Assembly (NCBI RefSeq): GCF_029433255.1
Contig: NZ_JAQTHU010000001.1
Coordinates: 620,001-684,000, forward strand
Length of the DNA stretch: 64,000 nucleotides
Source: Lactobacillus sp. ESL0791
GTDB lineage: Bacteria > Bacillota > Bacilli > Lactobacillales > Lactobacillaceae
Direction of reading: 5' to 3'
Part shown: piece by piece, positions 17,471 through 27,270 of the stretch
Position numbering within the stretch: the stretch's first letter is position 1
How the letters are laid out: every line of letters starts with the position of its first letter
Position numbers and translations under genes: made by a program
Notes under the pieces: generated by a model
Databases searched by the model: none
Told to the model about the DNA's origin: nothing
Seen by the model: the letters and a program-made list of their open reading frames with translations, nothing else

Positions 17471-19303
17471 TTGGTTAAAAGAACTAAAGAAGAAATCCTG
17501 TATGATAAAATATTTACCCCAAAATTTTTGGTAAAATTTGGGTATTATGACGTTAAGTCAAAAAAAGATAAAAACAATGAAAAACGTATATACGAAAGTA
17601 ATTATGTGAAATCTGATGTAATTTTACCTGATATTTTTAATATGGATGAAGTTTCACTATTATTAGATGAAAAATTTAAACGTAGATTTTTTGAAAATGT
17701 TCCCAAAAGTACATGGACTGAGCCAATTTCGTTTACAATACCCAAAACTGTTTTTTCAAGGCGAGAATATAAAATGATTAATATATTTAGCTATATAGAA
17801 TTAGTGTACTTCGTTTGTGAAAACAAATCTAAATTTATTGATAAATTTTTAGAGGATACCCATTCAACGTCTAAATATTTTGGTGAATTGTTTTTTAGTT
17901 TTTCAAAGACAGACCAAATAAAAGAAATGCAACTAAATGATGGAGATAAGAGACTACATTCTGATTTGTCCAATTTTTACCCTTCTCTGTATACCCATAC
18001 TATACCATGGATTATTTCAGGGAGAGATGAATCAAAAAAAGATACAAGTAAGGGCTTTTCTAATAATCTAGATAGACTAATAAGAAATTCACAATATGGT
18101 GAAACACATGGTATTCCAACCGGCAACCTTATTAGCACAATAATTGCCGAATTGTATATGTGCTATTTTGATGATGAATTAGATTCTACTTTATCTAATT
18201 CATCTAAATATAAAGGTGAAATTAAATATAACAGATACGTAGATGATATTCTTTATTCTTATTTTGACGATAACCAAAAAAATGAATTTTTAAATGCTTT
18301 TAGATATAATTGTAGCAAGTATGATTTGATAATTAATGATAAAAAAACATATATTGAAGAGTTCCCATTTTCACATGATTTGGATAAAACAAATATTTTT
18401 AACTATTTAAATAAATTTAAAGATACAGAAAAATTTTACAAAAAAATAAAATTAATTTCTGATTTTATAGATATGTGTGAAAAGGAAGAAAATCATGGTA
18501 ATAAGGGAGCTATAAAATGCTTATTTTCTGTTCTTAGTAATGTTTTAGTTAAAACGTATAAAAGTAATTCAAAAGATATTAATAAAGTTTTTACTTATTT
18601 TGATGACATAACGAATTTTAATGTATATATAAAGCTTATGAAAATATCAATGCAATATTCTACCATGTCAAATAAATTCGTTTTTTTAACTAAAGAAATG
18701 ATAAATTTAGGTGTAAATAGAGATGAGCTAAAACACATAGTAAGTAAATTTTTTTTGAAAAACAGTAAGGATTATAGAGAAAAACTTGAAGTTTTTTTCA
18801 ATAATTCATATAATCAGGAAATTTATCAAATTATGCTATATTTTGTTATTTTTGATGTTGATACTAGAGAATACTTAAGTGAAAAGGATTTGTTAAATTT
18901 CATGAATGAAAAACTTGATGATTATACGTTGTGTCTTGCTTTGATTTTATACATAAAATCAAATTATCGCTTAGAAAAAATGTTAAAGGTTATTAATGAT
19001 ATGTTTTTAAGTGTTACAAAGCATTATGATATAAATAAAACTGATTTTATGGCTCAAAAATTATGGTTATTCAAATATTTCTTTTATGATTTAGTAAAAA
19101 ACGATGTGATTTCAGAACAATTAATAGGCAATGTGTTAAAACCAAACTTAGATTATAAATATGGATATATAACTGTACTGAATTATAAATATGTATTACA
19201 TCTTGGAAAAAAGGGAAATGTAAATAGATTTTTTTTAGAATGCTTGAATAAAAACATTCATTTTGTATCTTTTGGTATTAATAATAAATTTAGTTACTTA
19301 TAA
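17471..19303 (+). CDS. Abi-type (AbiA/AbiK/Abi-P2-like) reverse transcriptase, candidate phage defence
   Basis: 610 residues. The N-terminal half is a reverse-transcriptase domain: motif A DLSNFYPSLY with Asp165, motif B GIPTGNLISTIIAELYM at about 214-230, and motif C YVDD at 256-259, so the catalytic triad is complete. The C-terminal 300 residues are Lys/Asn/Phe-rich and probably helical, with no second recognised enzyme domain. Length and layout match the lactococcal abortive-infection RTs, which make protein-primed, untemplated DNA and stop phage growth. There is no retron or group II intron context: no maturase, no integrase. The start is a TTG at 17471 behind GGGTGA. It is far more AT-rich than the flanking ABC and mutS genes, indicating horizontal gain. 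AbiA versus AbiK grouping is undecided. Confidence 0.85.
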   Translation: MVKRTKEEILYDKIFTPKFLVKFGYYDVKSKKDKNNEKRIYESNYVKSDVILPDIFNMDEVSLLLDEKFKRRFFENVPKSTWTEPISFTIPKTVFSRREYKMINIFSYIELVYFVCENKSKFIDKFLEDTHSTSKYFGELFFSFSKTDQIKEMQLNDGDKRLHSDLSNFYPSLYTHTIPWIISGRDESKKDTSKGFSNNLDRLIRNSQYGETHGIPTGNLISTIIAELYMCYFDDELDSTLSNSSKYKGEIKYNRYVDDILYSYFDDNQKNEFLNAFRYNCSKYDLIINDKKTYIEEFPFSHDLDKTNIFNYLNKFKDTEKFYKKIKLISDFIDMCEKEENHGNKGAIKCLFSVLSNVLVKTYKSNSKDINKVFTYFDDITNFNVYIKLMKISMQYSTMSNKFVFLTKEMINLGVNRDELKHIVSKFFLKNSKDYREKLEVFFNNSYNQEIYQIMLYFVIFDVDTREYLSEKDLLNFMNEKLDDYTLCLALILYIKSNYRLEKMLKVINDMFLSVTKHYDINKTDFMAQKLWLFKYFFYDLVKNDVISEQLIGNVLKPNLDYKYGYITVLNYKYVLHLGKKGNVNRFFLECLNKNIHFVSFGINNKFSYL

Positions 19304-19318
19304 ATTTTAACAAAGTCA

Positions 19319-19355
19319 AAGAAGGGATCGTTTAAGCTGCGGTCTTTTTTCTTTT
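19319..19355 (+). terminator. Terminator after the reverse transcriptase
   Basis: GATCG pairs with CGGTC, extended by A-T and G-U pairs, followed by TTTTTT. Confidence 0.55.
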
Positions 19356-19409
19356 GCCTCGTGCTTTAGCGTATAATAGGTAAGGTAATAAAAAGAAAAA
19401 GAGGAATAA

Positions 19410-22004
19410 ATGGCTAACACAGATACCACTCCGATGATGGAGCAATATTATGAAATCAAAAAGCAGTATCCCGATGCTTTTCTTTTTTATCGTGTCGGTG
19501 ATTTTTACGAGTTATTCGAAGATGATGCGGTTAAGGGTGCGCAAATTCTGGAATTGACATTGACTCACCGCTCTAATAAAACTAAAAATCCGATTCCAAT
19601 GGCAGGAGTTCCCCACGCCGCGGTGGAAACCTATGTTAATACGCTGGTGGAAAAGGGTTATAAGGTAGCTTTATGCGAGCAGCTGGAAGATCCTAAAAAG
19701 GCCCAAGGCATGGTTAAGCGCGGCATTATTCAGTTAGTCACGCCGGGAACAATGATGAGCGACAAGCCGAGTGCAGGCAAGGAAACTAATTATTTAACTT
19801 CGGTGGTAACAACGAAAAGCGGTTTTGGTCTAGCTTACAGCGATCTTTCGACTGGAGAAATTTATGCGACCCACTTGAAAAAATTTGCCGCCGTTTCAAA
19901 TGAACTGCTTTCTTTGCGGACACGGGAAGTTGTTTATAATGGTCCCTTGACGGAAAAAGACAAAGAATTCATGCGGAATGCGAATATTACGGTGTCGAAA
20001 CCGGCAAAATTGGAAGGAAAACACGCCGAAATTTCCTATGTCGAGCAGTGGTTGACTAACATGGCGGAAAAAGCGGCCGTTCAGCAGCTAGTCGGCTACT
20101 TGCTGACAACCCAAAAACGCAGCTTAGCCCACCTGCAGGTGGCTAAAAGCTACGAAATCAGCCAGTATTTGCAGATGTCACACACAGTCCAGAATAATCT
20201 TGAGTTAATTTCTTCTGCCAAAACCGGCAAGAAGATGGGCTCGCTTTTTTGGGTATTGGATAAAACACATACGGCAATGGGTGGCAGACTCTTAAAACAA
20301 TGGCTTGCCCGGCCTTTGTTGTCCCCAGAAAAAATTACTGATCGTCAGGAAATGGTCCAAGCACTGCTCGACGGCTATTTCACACGGGAAAACATCATTG
20401 ATGCCTTGAAAGGTGTCTATGATCTAGAACGTTTGACTGGCCGTGTCGCCTTTGGCAGTGTCAATGCGCGTGAATTGCTGCAGTTAGCACATTCACTTGA
20501 AGCTGTGCCCGTAATTTTGGATGCCTTAAATCAGGCAAAGAATTCAACTTTACAAAATTTTGCTAGTCAAATTGACCCGTTAAAGGGTGTGGCTCAGGTG
20601 ATTACAACAACTATTGTGAAGGATCCACCGATTTTGACAACCGAAGGCGGATTAATCAAGCAGGGTGTTGACCAGCAGCTTGACCGCTACCATGACGCAA
20701 TGAACAACGGCAAGCAGTGGCTGGCCCAGATGGAAACAGACGAGCGGCGGAAGACGGGGATTGAAAACCTGAAGGTTGGCTACAACAAGGTTTTCGGTTA
20801 TTACCTGCAGGTAACTAATTCTAACAAGGGCAAGGTGCCGCTTGACCGCTACACGCGTAAGCAGACGCTGACCAATGCCGAACGCTACATTACGCCAGAA
20901 TTAAAGGAGCATGAAAATCTGATTTTGGAAGCCCAAACGAAATCGACCGATCTTGAATATGATTTATTTGTGAAACTGCGTGAAGAAGTTAAAAAATATA
21001 TTCCTGCTTTGCAGAAACTGGCAAACCAGTTAGCCGCCCTTGATGTTTATTGCAGTTTAGCAGAGGTTGCCGAGCAGAATAATTATTGTCGGCCCAGTTT
21101 TCATAGTGACAAGCAGGATGTCAAGGTCATTGCCGGCCGGCATCCCGTTGTTGAGCAGGTAATGAAGGCGGGCGCGTACATCCCGAATGATCTGCGGCTT
21201 GATTCCGCGACTGACATTTATTTAATTACGGGCCCCAACATGTCTGGTAAAAGCACTTATATGAGGCAAATGGCGCTGATTGTGGTGATGGCCCAGATTG
21301 GTTCCTTTGTTCCAGCAGACAGTGCGTCCCTGCCGATTTTTGATCAAATTTTTACGCGAATTGGTGCTGCCGATGATTTAATTTCCGGACAGAGTACCTT
21401 TATGGTAGAAATGAATGAGGCAAACGAGGCCTTGCAGTACGCAACCAAGCGCAGTTTGATCCTGTTTGACGAGATTGGCCGCGGCACCGCTACTTATGAC
21501 GGAATGGCACTTGCCGGTGCGATTGTTAAATACCTGCATGATGAAGTCGGCGCCAAGGTGCTGTTTGCTACCCACTATCACGAACTGACCGATCTTGATC
21601 AAAGTCTGGACCGGTTGAAAAATATTCATGTCGGTGCCACAGAAGAAAACGGCAAGCTGATTTTTCTGCATAAAATTTTACCGGGTCCGGCCGACCAAAG
21701 CTACGGGATTCACGTAGCCCAACTTGCCGGCTTGCCTAATAAGGTTTTGCGCGAGGCAACAAAGTTGTTAAAAAGGCTTGAAGCTCAAGGCAGCAGCATT
21801 GGTCCGGCAAGTCAGCAGCTGAATTTATTTGTCGGTGAAAACAAGACCGAAGCTGAAGAAGAAGCAGCTGCAGAACCGGAAGTGTCATCTGCTGAAAAGG
21901 ATATTATTGACGAAATTTCTAACCTTTACCTGGCCGATAAAACGCCGCTGCAGGTGATGCAGCTGGTGGAAAATTGGCAGGAAGATTTGAAGGGTGAAGA
22001 TTAG
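19410..22004 (+). CDS. mutS: DNA mismatch repair protein MutS
   Basis: 864 residues, full length. The mismatch-binding FYELFEDDA wedge lies near residue 29, with connector, lever and clamp domains following. The ATPase has Walker A GPNMSGKST near residue 607 and the downstream LFDEIGRGTATYDG motif. The Ala/Glu-rich stretch near 815-835 precedes the C-terminal dimer region. It recognises mispairs and recruits MutL, encoded two bases downstream. AGAGGA precedes the ATG, and TATAAT lies at 19372-19377 upstream. It is the first gene of a repair/recombination operon with mutL, ruvA and ruvB. Confidence 0.98.
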   Translation: MANTDTTPMMEQYYEIKKQYPDAFLFYRVGDFYELFEDDAVKGAQILELTLTHRSNKTKNPIPMAGVPHAAVETYVNTLVEKGYKVALCEQLEDPKKAQGMVKRGIIQLVTPGTMMSDKPSAGKETNYLTSVVTTKSGFGLAYSDLSTGEIYATHLKKFAAVSNELLSLRTREVVYNGPLTEKDKEFMRNANITVSKPAKLEGKHAEISYVEQWLTNMAEKAAVQQLVGYLLTTQKRSLAHLQVAKSYEISQYLQMSHTVQNNLELISSAKTGKKMGSLFWVLDKTHTAMGGRLLKQWLARPLLSPEKITDRQEMVQALLDGYFTRENIIDALKGVYDLERLTGRVAFGSVNARELLQLAHSLEAVPVILDALNQAKNSTLQNFASQIDPLKGVAQVITTTIVKDPPILTTEGGLIKQGVDQQLDRYHDAMNNGKQWLAQMETDERRKTGIENLKVGYNKVFGYYLQVTNSNKGKVPLDRYTRKQTLTNAERYITPELKEHENLILEAQTKSTDLEYDLFVKLREEVKKYIPALQKLANQLAALDVYCSLAEVAEQNNYCRPSFHSDKQDVKVIAGRHPVVEQVMKAGAYIPNDLRLDSATDIYLITGPNMSGKSTYMRQMALIVVMAQIGSFVPADSASLPIFDQIFTRIGAADDLISGQSTFMVEMNEANEALQYATKRSLILFDEIGRGTATYDGMALAGAIVKYLHDEVGAKVLFATHYHELTDLDQSLDRLKNIHVGATEENGKLIFLHKILPGPADQSYGIHVAQLAGLPNKVLREATKLLKRLEAQGSSIGPASQQLNLFVGENKTEAEEEAAAEPEVSSAEKDIIDEISNLYLADKTPLQVMQLVENWQEDLKGED

Positions 22005-22006
22005 CC

Positions 22007-23878
22007 ATGGCACAAATTCATGAATTATCGGAAAATCTGAGCAACCAAATTGCAGCCGGGGAAGTAATCGAGCGCCCTGCCAGCGTTGTCAAGGAATTGG
22101 TGGAAAATGCCCTTGATGCCGGCGCTACGAGAATCAGGGTTGAATTTATTGATGCCGGCTTAAAGCAGATTATTGTTCAGGATAATGGCTCGGGTATTGC
22201 AGCCGACCAAATTGATTTGGCTTTTACTAGGCACGCTACCAGTAAGATTAATAATGAACACGATTTGTTTAACGTTGCTACTTTAGGTTTTCGCGGTGAA
22301 GCCCTTGCTTCAATTGCTGCCGTTAGCCACGTTGAGATTTTAACCAGCACAAAGGGCCAGACCGGCACACGTGCCGCTTTTAGTGCCGGTGTGAAAAAAG
22401 ATCAGGGAGATGCTGCGGCACGCAAAGGAACCCAAATAACGGTTAATGACCTGTTTTATAACACTCCGGCACGCTTAAAATACTTGCGCAGCGCCCGGAC
22501 GGAATCAATGCAGTTAATCGACATTGTTGACCGAATTGCATTGGGGTATCCCGACGTCGCCTTTACCCTAGTTAATTCCGGCAAGATTTTATTGCACACG
22601 GCGGGCAATGGCGATCTGCAGCAGACAGCGGCCCAGGTTTATGGCCGTCGGATTGCGCAGCAGATGTTTCCGTTCAAAAATCAGGATAATGATTTTAAAA
22701 TCAGCGGTCTCCTGTCTAAACCCGAATTGACGCGGTCAACGCGCAATTTTGTTTCGCTATTGCTTAACGGGCGTTACATTAAAAACTTTAATTTAACCTC
22801 AGCGTTAATGGAAGGTTACGGCTCACAGCTTGCTAATAAGCATTATCCGGTAGCCATAATTGCGATTCATGTCGATCCCTTGCTAGTGGATGTTAATGTG
22901 CATCCGACTAAACGAGAGGTGCGCCTGTCCAAGGAAAAGGAATTGGGCCGGTTGCTCACGTCCACTGTGAGCAGCGCGCTTGCTGCTAATAGCGGACAGA
23001 TAGATGCGGTTGCCAATGTGCAGCTGGGGCAAACCGATACACTGGTTGACCAGCTCAAGTTTAACTTGAACAAAGATGTCGTTGATACCAAAAGAATGAA
23101 CGACGAGGTGCATGAAGACCAGGCCATTGTTACCGTACCCCAAGAAAATAATTATGTTGATTTGAATAAGCCGCGCCAGGATGATCGCTACCTGTTGACC
23201 GCTACCTGGGATGACAATGTGGCAAAGCAAAGCCAACTGACGCCTTTTACAAATGATCAAAGCGATTTGACAGTTATTTCGGCAGGCGATGAAAGCCTAG
23301 CAAATAATCTGCCGGAACTTACTTATGTCGGGCAAACCGGGAACCTTTTGTTAGCGGAAAATCATGGCGATCTGTTTTTGCTTGATCAGGTTGCCGCTAG
23401 GCGCCGGGTTGCTTTTAACAAAATTAAGCAGGTTTTTACTGGTAAAAAAATCACCCAGCAGGGCTTGCTGACACCGCTTGTGTTAGAATTCAATAATCTG
23501 GATTTTATTCAGATTAAGGATCAACTGCCCGAAATCGAAAAAATTGGGCTTTTTCTAGCGGATTTTGGGGATCATACCTTTATTTTGCGCTCATATCCGA
23601 CCTGGCTCAGCGGGGATATTGAGCAAGCGGTACGGGAGATTCTTGACAGCTTTTTAAATGTGGATCAGGCTAGCACAGCTAGCTTATTTAACCGGATCGC
23701 CAGTCAGCAGGCAAAACGCGAGGTCAGTGGGCGCAGTAAATTGTCCACGGCCGAAGCGACAGGCTTGCTGCAAGCATTGCGCAAAACGTCTGATCCATAC
23801 CACGATGGCGAGGGTAACTTGGTCGTTGTGCGCATTGGTCAGTCAGACTTACGCAGAATGTTTAAAAAGGATAAATAA
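22007..23878 (+). CDS. mutL: DNA mismatch repair protein MutL
   Basis: 623 residues. The N-terminal GHKL ATPase has [16 protein letters not shown] and [11 protein letters not shown] linker follows and the C-terminal dimerisation domain starts around residue 430. It couples MutS mismatch recognition to strand removal. It starts two bases after mutS with AAGGGTGA as ribosome site, so it is cotranscribed, and ends two bases before ruvA. Confidence 0.97.
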   Translation: MAQIHELSENLSNQIAAGEVIERPASVVKELVENALDAGATRIRVEFIDAGLKQIIVQDNGSGIAADQIDLAFTRHATSKINNEHDLFNVATLGFRGEALASIAAVSHVEILTSTKGQTGTRAAFSAGVKKDQGDAAARKGTQITVNDLFYNTPARLKYLRSARTESMQLIDIVDRIALGYPDVAFTLVNSGKILLHTAGNGDLQQTAAQVYGRRIAQQMFPFKNQDNDFKISGLLSKPELTRSTRNFVSLLLNGRYIKNFNLTSALMEGYGSQLANKHYPVAIIAIHVDPLLVDVNVHPTKREVRLSKEKELGRLLTSTVSSALAANSGQIDAVANVQLGQTDTLVDQLKFNLNKDVVDTKRMNDEVHEDQAIVTVPQENNYVDLNKPRQDDRYLLTATWDDNVAKQSQLTPFTNDQSDLTVISAGDESLANNLPELTYVGQTGNLLLAENHGDLFLLDQVAARRRVAFNKIKQVFTGKKITQQGLLTPLVLEFNNLDFIQIKDQLPEIEKIGLFLADFGDHTFILRSYPTWLSGDIEQAVREILDSFLNVDQASTASLFNRIASQQAKREVSGRSKLSTAEATGLLQALRKTSDPYHDGEGNLVVVRIGQSDLRRMFKKDK

Positions 23879-23880
23879 TA

Positions 23881-24465
23881 ATGTACGAATATTTTGAAGG
23901 AACAATCACGAAAGTGGCGCCGAGTTATCTTGTGGTTGATGTCGGCGGGGTTGGCTATAAGGTGTATAGCCCAGCTCCCTTGTCATACCAAGAAGGGCAG
24001 ACCGCGCGCGTTTACATTGAACAAATTGTGCGCGACACCGGAATTACACTCTACGGTTTTGCCAGTCAGGATGACAAGGAGCTGTTTTTAAAATTGCTCA
24101 GTGTCAGCGGTATTGGACCAAAATCGGCCTTGGCAATCATGGCTGCGGAAGACAGCAATTCGCTGGCTGGAGCAATTGAACGGGGTGAGGTTACCTACCT
24201 GACTCGCTTTCCCGGTGTCGGTAAAAAAACCGCATCGCAGATTGTCCTTGACCTAAAAGGAAAACTAGGCGACTTTGTCCAGAAGGTTGACCGCCAAGAT
24301 AAGGAAGAAATTACGCCGGCGCTTAATGATGCCCTTCTGGCCTTGCTTGCTCTGGGTTACACGCAAAAAGAAGTTAACCGGATCACGCCTAAACTGGAAA
24401 AGCAAGATGCGCAAACGGCTGAACAATATATTAAGAAAGGCCTAGCACTTCTGCTTAAGAAGTAG
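23881..24465 (+). CDS. ruvA: Holliday junction branch migration protein RuvA
   Basis: 194 residues with the RuvA plan: N-terminal OB fold ([20 protein letters not shown]), two helix-hairpin-helix motifs ([16 protein letters not shown] and [20 protein letters not shown]) and the C-terminal domain that touches RuvB. It holds the junction while RuvB pumps DNA. It begins two bases after mutL and precedes ruvB. Confidence 0.97.
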   Translation: MYEYFEGTITKVAPSYLVVDVGGVGYKVYSPAPLSYQEGQTARVYIEQIVRDTGITLYGFASQDDKELFLKLLSVSGIGPKSALAIMAAEDSNSLAGAIERGEVTYLTRFPGVGKKTASQIVLDLKGKLGDFVQKVDRQDKEEITPALNDALLALLALGYTQKEVNRITPKLEKQDAQTAEQYIKKGLALLLKK

Positions 24466-24501
24466 TTTGTGTTAAAAAATTAATTTAAGGAAGTGAGACT
24501 G

Positions 24502-25518
24502 GTGGCAGATGAAGAAAAGGGTGTAACCTCTGGTGAAGTTATCGGCCCACAAGAAGAACAGGAAGAATTTTCTTTGCGGCCAAAAACGCTGGCCCAGTAT
24601 TTGGGTCAGGAGCAGGTTAAACGCGAAATGGCGGTCTACATTAAGGCGGCGAAAAAACGGGATGAATCACTGGATCATGTTTTATTATACGGACCACCGG
24701 GTTTAGGAAAAACTACCCTGGCTTTTGTTGTCGCCAACGAGCTAGGCGTCAATTTAAAAAGCACAAGCGGCCCGGCAATTGAAAAGGCCGGGGACTTAGT
24801 AGCCCTGTTGACCGATCTTGATCCGGGGGACGTGCTTTTTATTGACGAGATTCACCGCTTGGCTAAGCCGATTGAAGAAGTCCTTTATTCGGCAATGGAA
24901 GATTACTACGTCGATATTGTGATTGGCGAGGGGCAAACAACACATGCTGTCCATGTGCCGCTGCCGCCCTTTACCTTGATTGGGGCTACCACCTTGGCTG
25001 GGCAGCTGTCCGCACCCTTGCGTGACCGCTTCGGCATTGTCGAACACCTGCAATATTATAGTGTTGAAGAACTAGAAAAAATTGTTCAGCGGTCCAGTAA
25101 CGTTTTTAATGTGCAGATTGCCCCGGAAGCTGCCCACGAACTGGCGCGCAGGTCCCGGGGAACCCCACGGGTGGCTAATCGTTTGCTGCGGCGGGTGCGT
25201 GATTTTGCCGAAGTAAAGGGCGAGCAGGTGATTTCGTTAGCAACGACCGCACATGCGCTTACCCAGCTGCAGGTCGATGATGAAGGACTTGACCAAACTG
25301 ACCGGAAAATTTTGCGGACAATGATTCAAAGTTACGGAGGCGGCCCGGTGGGCGTGCGGACGCTGGCAGCTAATGTGGGTGAAGATGTTGAAACGCTGGA
25401 GGCGCTGTATGAACCTTATCTACTGCAACACGGTTTCATCTTGATGACGCCGCGAGGCCGAATTGCAACGGAAAAGGCATATTTACAATTGAATATTCCA
25501 CTTCCTAGCGAAGAATAG
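24502..25518 (+). CDS. ruvB: Holliday junction DNA helicase RuvB
   Basis: 338 residues. AAA+ ATPase with Walker [12 protein letters not shown], Walker B FIDEIHRL, sensor and arginine-finger region [14 protein letters not shown], and the C-terminal winged helix with [19 protein letters not shown] at 24502 is preferred because AAGGA lies 10 bases upstream; another GTG at 24493 overlaps that site. It works as hexamer rings on RuvA-bound junctions. The yajC gene follows after 72 bases. Confidence 0.97.
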   Translation: MADEEKGVTSGEVIGPQEEQEEFSLRPKTLAQYLGQEQVKREMAVYIKAAKKRDESLDHVLLYGPPGLGKTTLAFVVANELGVNLKSTSGPAIEKAGDLVALLTDLDPGDVLFIDEIHRLAKPIEEVLYSAMEDYYVDIVIGEGQTTHAVHVPLPPFTLIGATTLAGQLSAPLRDRFGIVEHLQYYSVEELEKIVQRSSNVFNVQIAPEAAHELARRSRGTPRVANRLLRRVRDFAEVKGEQVISLATTAHALTQLQVDDEGLDQTDRKILRTMIQSYGGGPVGVRTLAANVGEDVETLEALYEPYLLQHGFILMTPRGRIATEKAYLQLNIPLPSEE

Positions 25519-25590
25519 TGTCAAAGTACAATATTTTTTGTATAATTAAGGTATTGATATTTTATTAAAAGAGTTTGTTGAGGTGTAATA

Positions 25591-26052
25591 GTGAATACTT
25601 TATTTTTAGCTGCTAACAATAATGGCAGCAGCATGTGGATGATTATTTTATTTGTTGGTTTGATGGTTCTGATGTACTTTACGATGATGAAACCGCAAAA
25701 AAAGCAGCAGCAGCAGCGGATGGAAATGATGAATAAGCTGCAAAAGGGTGATACGGTTGTCTTGATTGACGGGTTACATGCCAAAATTGATTCGGTCAAC
25801 ACCAAAGACAAGACGATTGTTGTTGACGCAGACGGGATTTATTTAACCTTTAGCCGGATGGCCGTTCAGAAGATTGTTTCCGAGCCAGCTGCAGAAGAAC
25901 CAGCACCAACCGCTAAGGAAGAGAATGCCAAGGCAGCAGAAAAGCCGGAAGAAAAAACTGACGCAGCTGCAGAAGAGCCAGCAAAAGCGGAGGAAGAAAA
26001 ACCTGCCGATGAGCCGGAACATTCAAAAGATGAAACACCGTCAAAGGAATAG
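25591..26052 (+). CDS. yajC: Preprotein translocase accessory subunit YajC, with long acidic tail
   Basis: 153 residues. After a short lead there is one TM segment (WMIILFVGLMVLMYFTMM), then the YajC core (KPQKKQQQQRMEMMNKLQKG, VVLIDGLHAKIDSVN). The last 55 residues are a low-complexity Glu/Ala/Pro/Lys tail, longer than in many YajC proteins. YajC associates with SecDF in the Sec pathway. GTG start at 25591 behind GAGGTG. Its place after ruvB is a familiar Firmicute order. Confidence 0.93.
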   Translation: MNTLFLAANNNGSSMWMIILFVGLMVLMYFTMMKPQKKQQQQRMEMMNKLQKGDTVVLIDGLHAKIDSVNTKDKTIVVDADGIYLTFSRMAVQKIVSEPAAEEPAPTAKEENAKAAEKPEEKTDAAAEEPAKAEEEKPADEPEHSKDETPSKE

Positions 26053-26073
26053 TTTTATATAGTTGATGGGTAA

Positions 26074-26100
26074 AAGTACCGTGCGGTGCTTTTTTATTTT
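26074..26100 (+). terminator. Terminator after yajC
   Basis: AAGTACC pairs with GGTGCTT around a four-base loop, followed by TTTTTATTTT. Confidence 0.75.
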
Positions 26101-26136
26101 GCACAAATTGATATTTATTTTTCCCCGCATCTCCGA

Positions 26137-26142
26137 TATAAT
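26137..26142 (+). promoter_or_regulatory. -10 box of the attenuator-ABC operon
   Basis: TATAAT at 26137-26142, 34 bases before the leader ORF. A poor -35 (TTTATT at 26114, 17-base spacing) accompanies it. Confidence 0.5.
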
Positions 26143-26175
26143 TAAGCTAATTATTTTAAGAAAAGAGTGTTAATT

Positions 26176-26247
26176 ATGGCAAATACTAAGCAAGAACAAA
26201 GAAGAGAAAATATTTTAAAATTAGCAGAGAATTTGCTGCTGCTGTAA
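26176..26247 (+). CDS. 23-residue leader peptide ending in four Leu codons
   Basis: ATG at 26176 to TAA at 26245-26247. The peptide starts MANTKQEQRRENILKLAEN and ends with Leu encoded by TTG CTG CTG CTG immediately before the stop. That Leu run sits at the 5' strand of two competing hairpins (26223-26291). The N-terminal wording also resembles the first helix of TetR regulators, so it may derive from a truncated regulator. A weak AAGAG ribosome site precedes it. Role as a sensing leader is inferred from position. Confidence 0.55.
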   Translation: MANTKQEQRRENILKLAENLLLL

Positions 26248-26308
26248 AAGAAAATTCTCTTTTTTAGCAGCATAAATTAAAATTCTCTGCTGTCAATGAA
26301 CGGAGAAT
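26223..26308 (+). promoter_or_regulatory. Candidate transcription/translation attenuator before the ABC operon
   Basis: AGAGAATTT (26226-26234) can pair with AAATTCTCT (26252-26260), followed by TTTTT, forming an intrinsic terminator. The same strand, extended to GCAGAGAATTT, pairs perfectly with AAATTCTCTGC (26280-26290), with GCTGCT/AGCAGC nested inside, giving a mutually exclusive antiterminator. The third strand can instead pair ATTCTC with GAGAAT at 26303-26308, covering the ABC gene's ribosome site. A ribosome stalled on the Leu run would mask the terminator stem. Confidence 0.55.
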
Positions 26309-26316
26309 ATTTATAG

Positions 26317-27270
26317 ATGCTAATTGAGACAAAAAATCTCGCAAAAGTTTATCAAAAAACAATTTCGACGAAATTATTTCATAAAAAAAGCCAAGCTTTT
26401 TCCGCAGTGAAGAATGTATCCTTAACAATCAAACCTGGTGAACACATTGGTTTGGTGGGCCTGAATGGCTCAGGCAAGTCAACATTGATTAAAATGATCC
26501 TGGGTATTTTGAAACCAAGTACTGGCAACGTCTTGACTTTTGGGCGTGAACCCATTAGCAACCGGCAGAAGAATGCAATGAAGATTGGCATTGTCTTTGG
26601 GCAGAGAAGCCAGCTGCGCTGGGATTTACCCGCACTCGATACCTTCAAGCTCAACAAGGAAATTTATGGTGTTTCCGATAATGACTTTAGTAAGCGGCTG
26701 GCGCATTTGTCGCGCCTGCTAGATGCCGATGAATTTCTGCAGCAGCCGGTGCGCACACTTAGTTTAGGTCAGCGGATGAAGGCGGAATTTATTGCCGCGT
26801 TGATTCATGATCCGGAATTAATTATTTTGGATGAACCAACAATTGGTCTTGATGTGGTCACTAAGAAAAGTATTTGTGCTTTTTTGAAGACACTGACGAA
26901 TAAAACAATAATTTTTACATCGCACGATTTAACCGAAGTTGAGGAGGTCTCCTCCCGCATTATTATTTTGCATCATGGACAGTTGCTGCTTGATAAAAGT
27001 ATTGGTGAAATTTTAAGGCTTGATGTGCCGACGGCAATTACGTTTGCCAGCAGCGCAAGTTTAGAAGAGCTGCAGAATGCTTTTACAAATATTCGGCAGC
27101 TTGAAAATGGTGATTACCAAATTGCTGATCTAGCTAAACGTGATGTCAAAGACACACTGGAACTGATTACCAGTAATTTTGAAGTTGACCGGATTGAGGT
27201 TAAAAGCGCTAAGCTAGAATATTTGCTCGCATGCGCAGCTAAAGAAACAGGTGATTGCGATGCAGGCTAA
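26317..27270 (+). CDS. ABC transporter ATP-binding protein (ABC2_membrane_6-linked type)
   Basis: 317 residues. Walker A is GLNGSGKST near residue 53; the Q-loop region reads VFGQRSQLRWDLP, a motif typical of ATPases that partner DUF990/ABC2_membrane_6 permeases. The signature is LSLGQRMKAEF, Walker B is LIILDEPTIGLD, and TSHDLTEVEEV carries the switch His. A 90-residue C-terminal extension follows. Two permease genes of about 260 residues come next, as usual for this family of exporters. Start ATG 26317 behind CGGAGAA, a site that may be hidden by the upstream attenuator. The substrate is unknown; drug export is plausible. Confidence 0.88.
   Translation: MLIETKNLAKVYQKTISTKLFHKKSQAFSAVKNVSLTIKPGEHIGLVGLNGSGKSTLIKMILGILKPSTGNVLTFGREPISNRQKNAMKIGIVFGQRSQLRWDLPALDTFKLNKEIYGVSDNDFSKRLAHLSRLLDADEFLQQPVRTLSLGQRMKAEFIAALIHDPELIILDEPTIGLDVVTKKSICAFLKTLTNKTIIFTSHDLTEVEEVSSRIIILHHGQLLLDKSIGEILRLDVPTAITFASSASLEELQNAFTNIRQLENGDYQIADLAKRDVKDTLELITSNFEVDRIEVKSAKLEYLLACAAKETGDCDAG

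Noticed and set aside
17471..19303. Group II intron or retron identity of the reverse transcriptase
   Set aside because: No maturase/endonuclease domain or intron boundary is visible, and the motif B and C surroundings and large C-terminus fit Abi-type RTs better.
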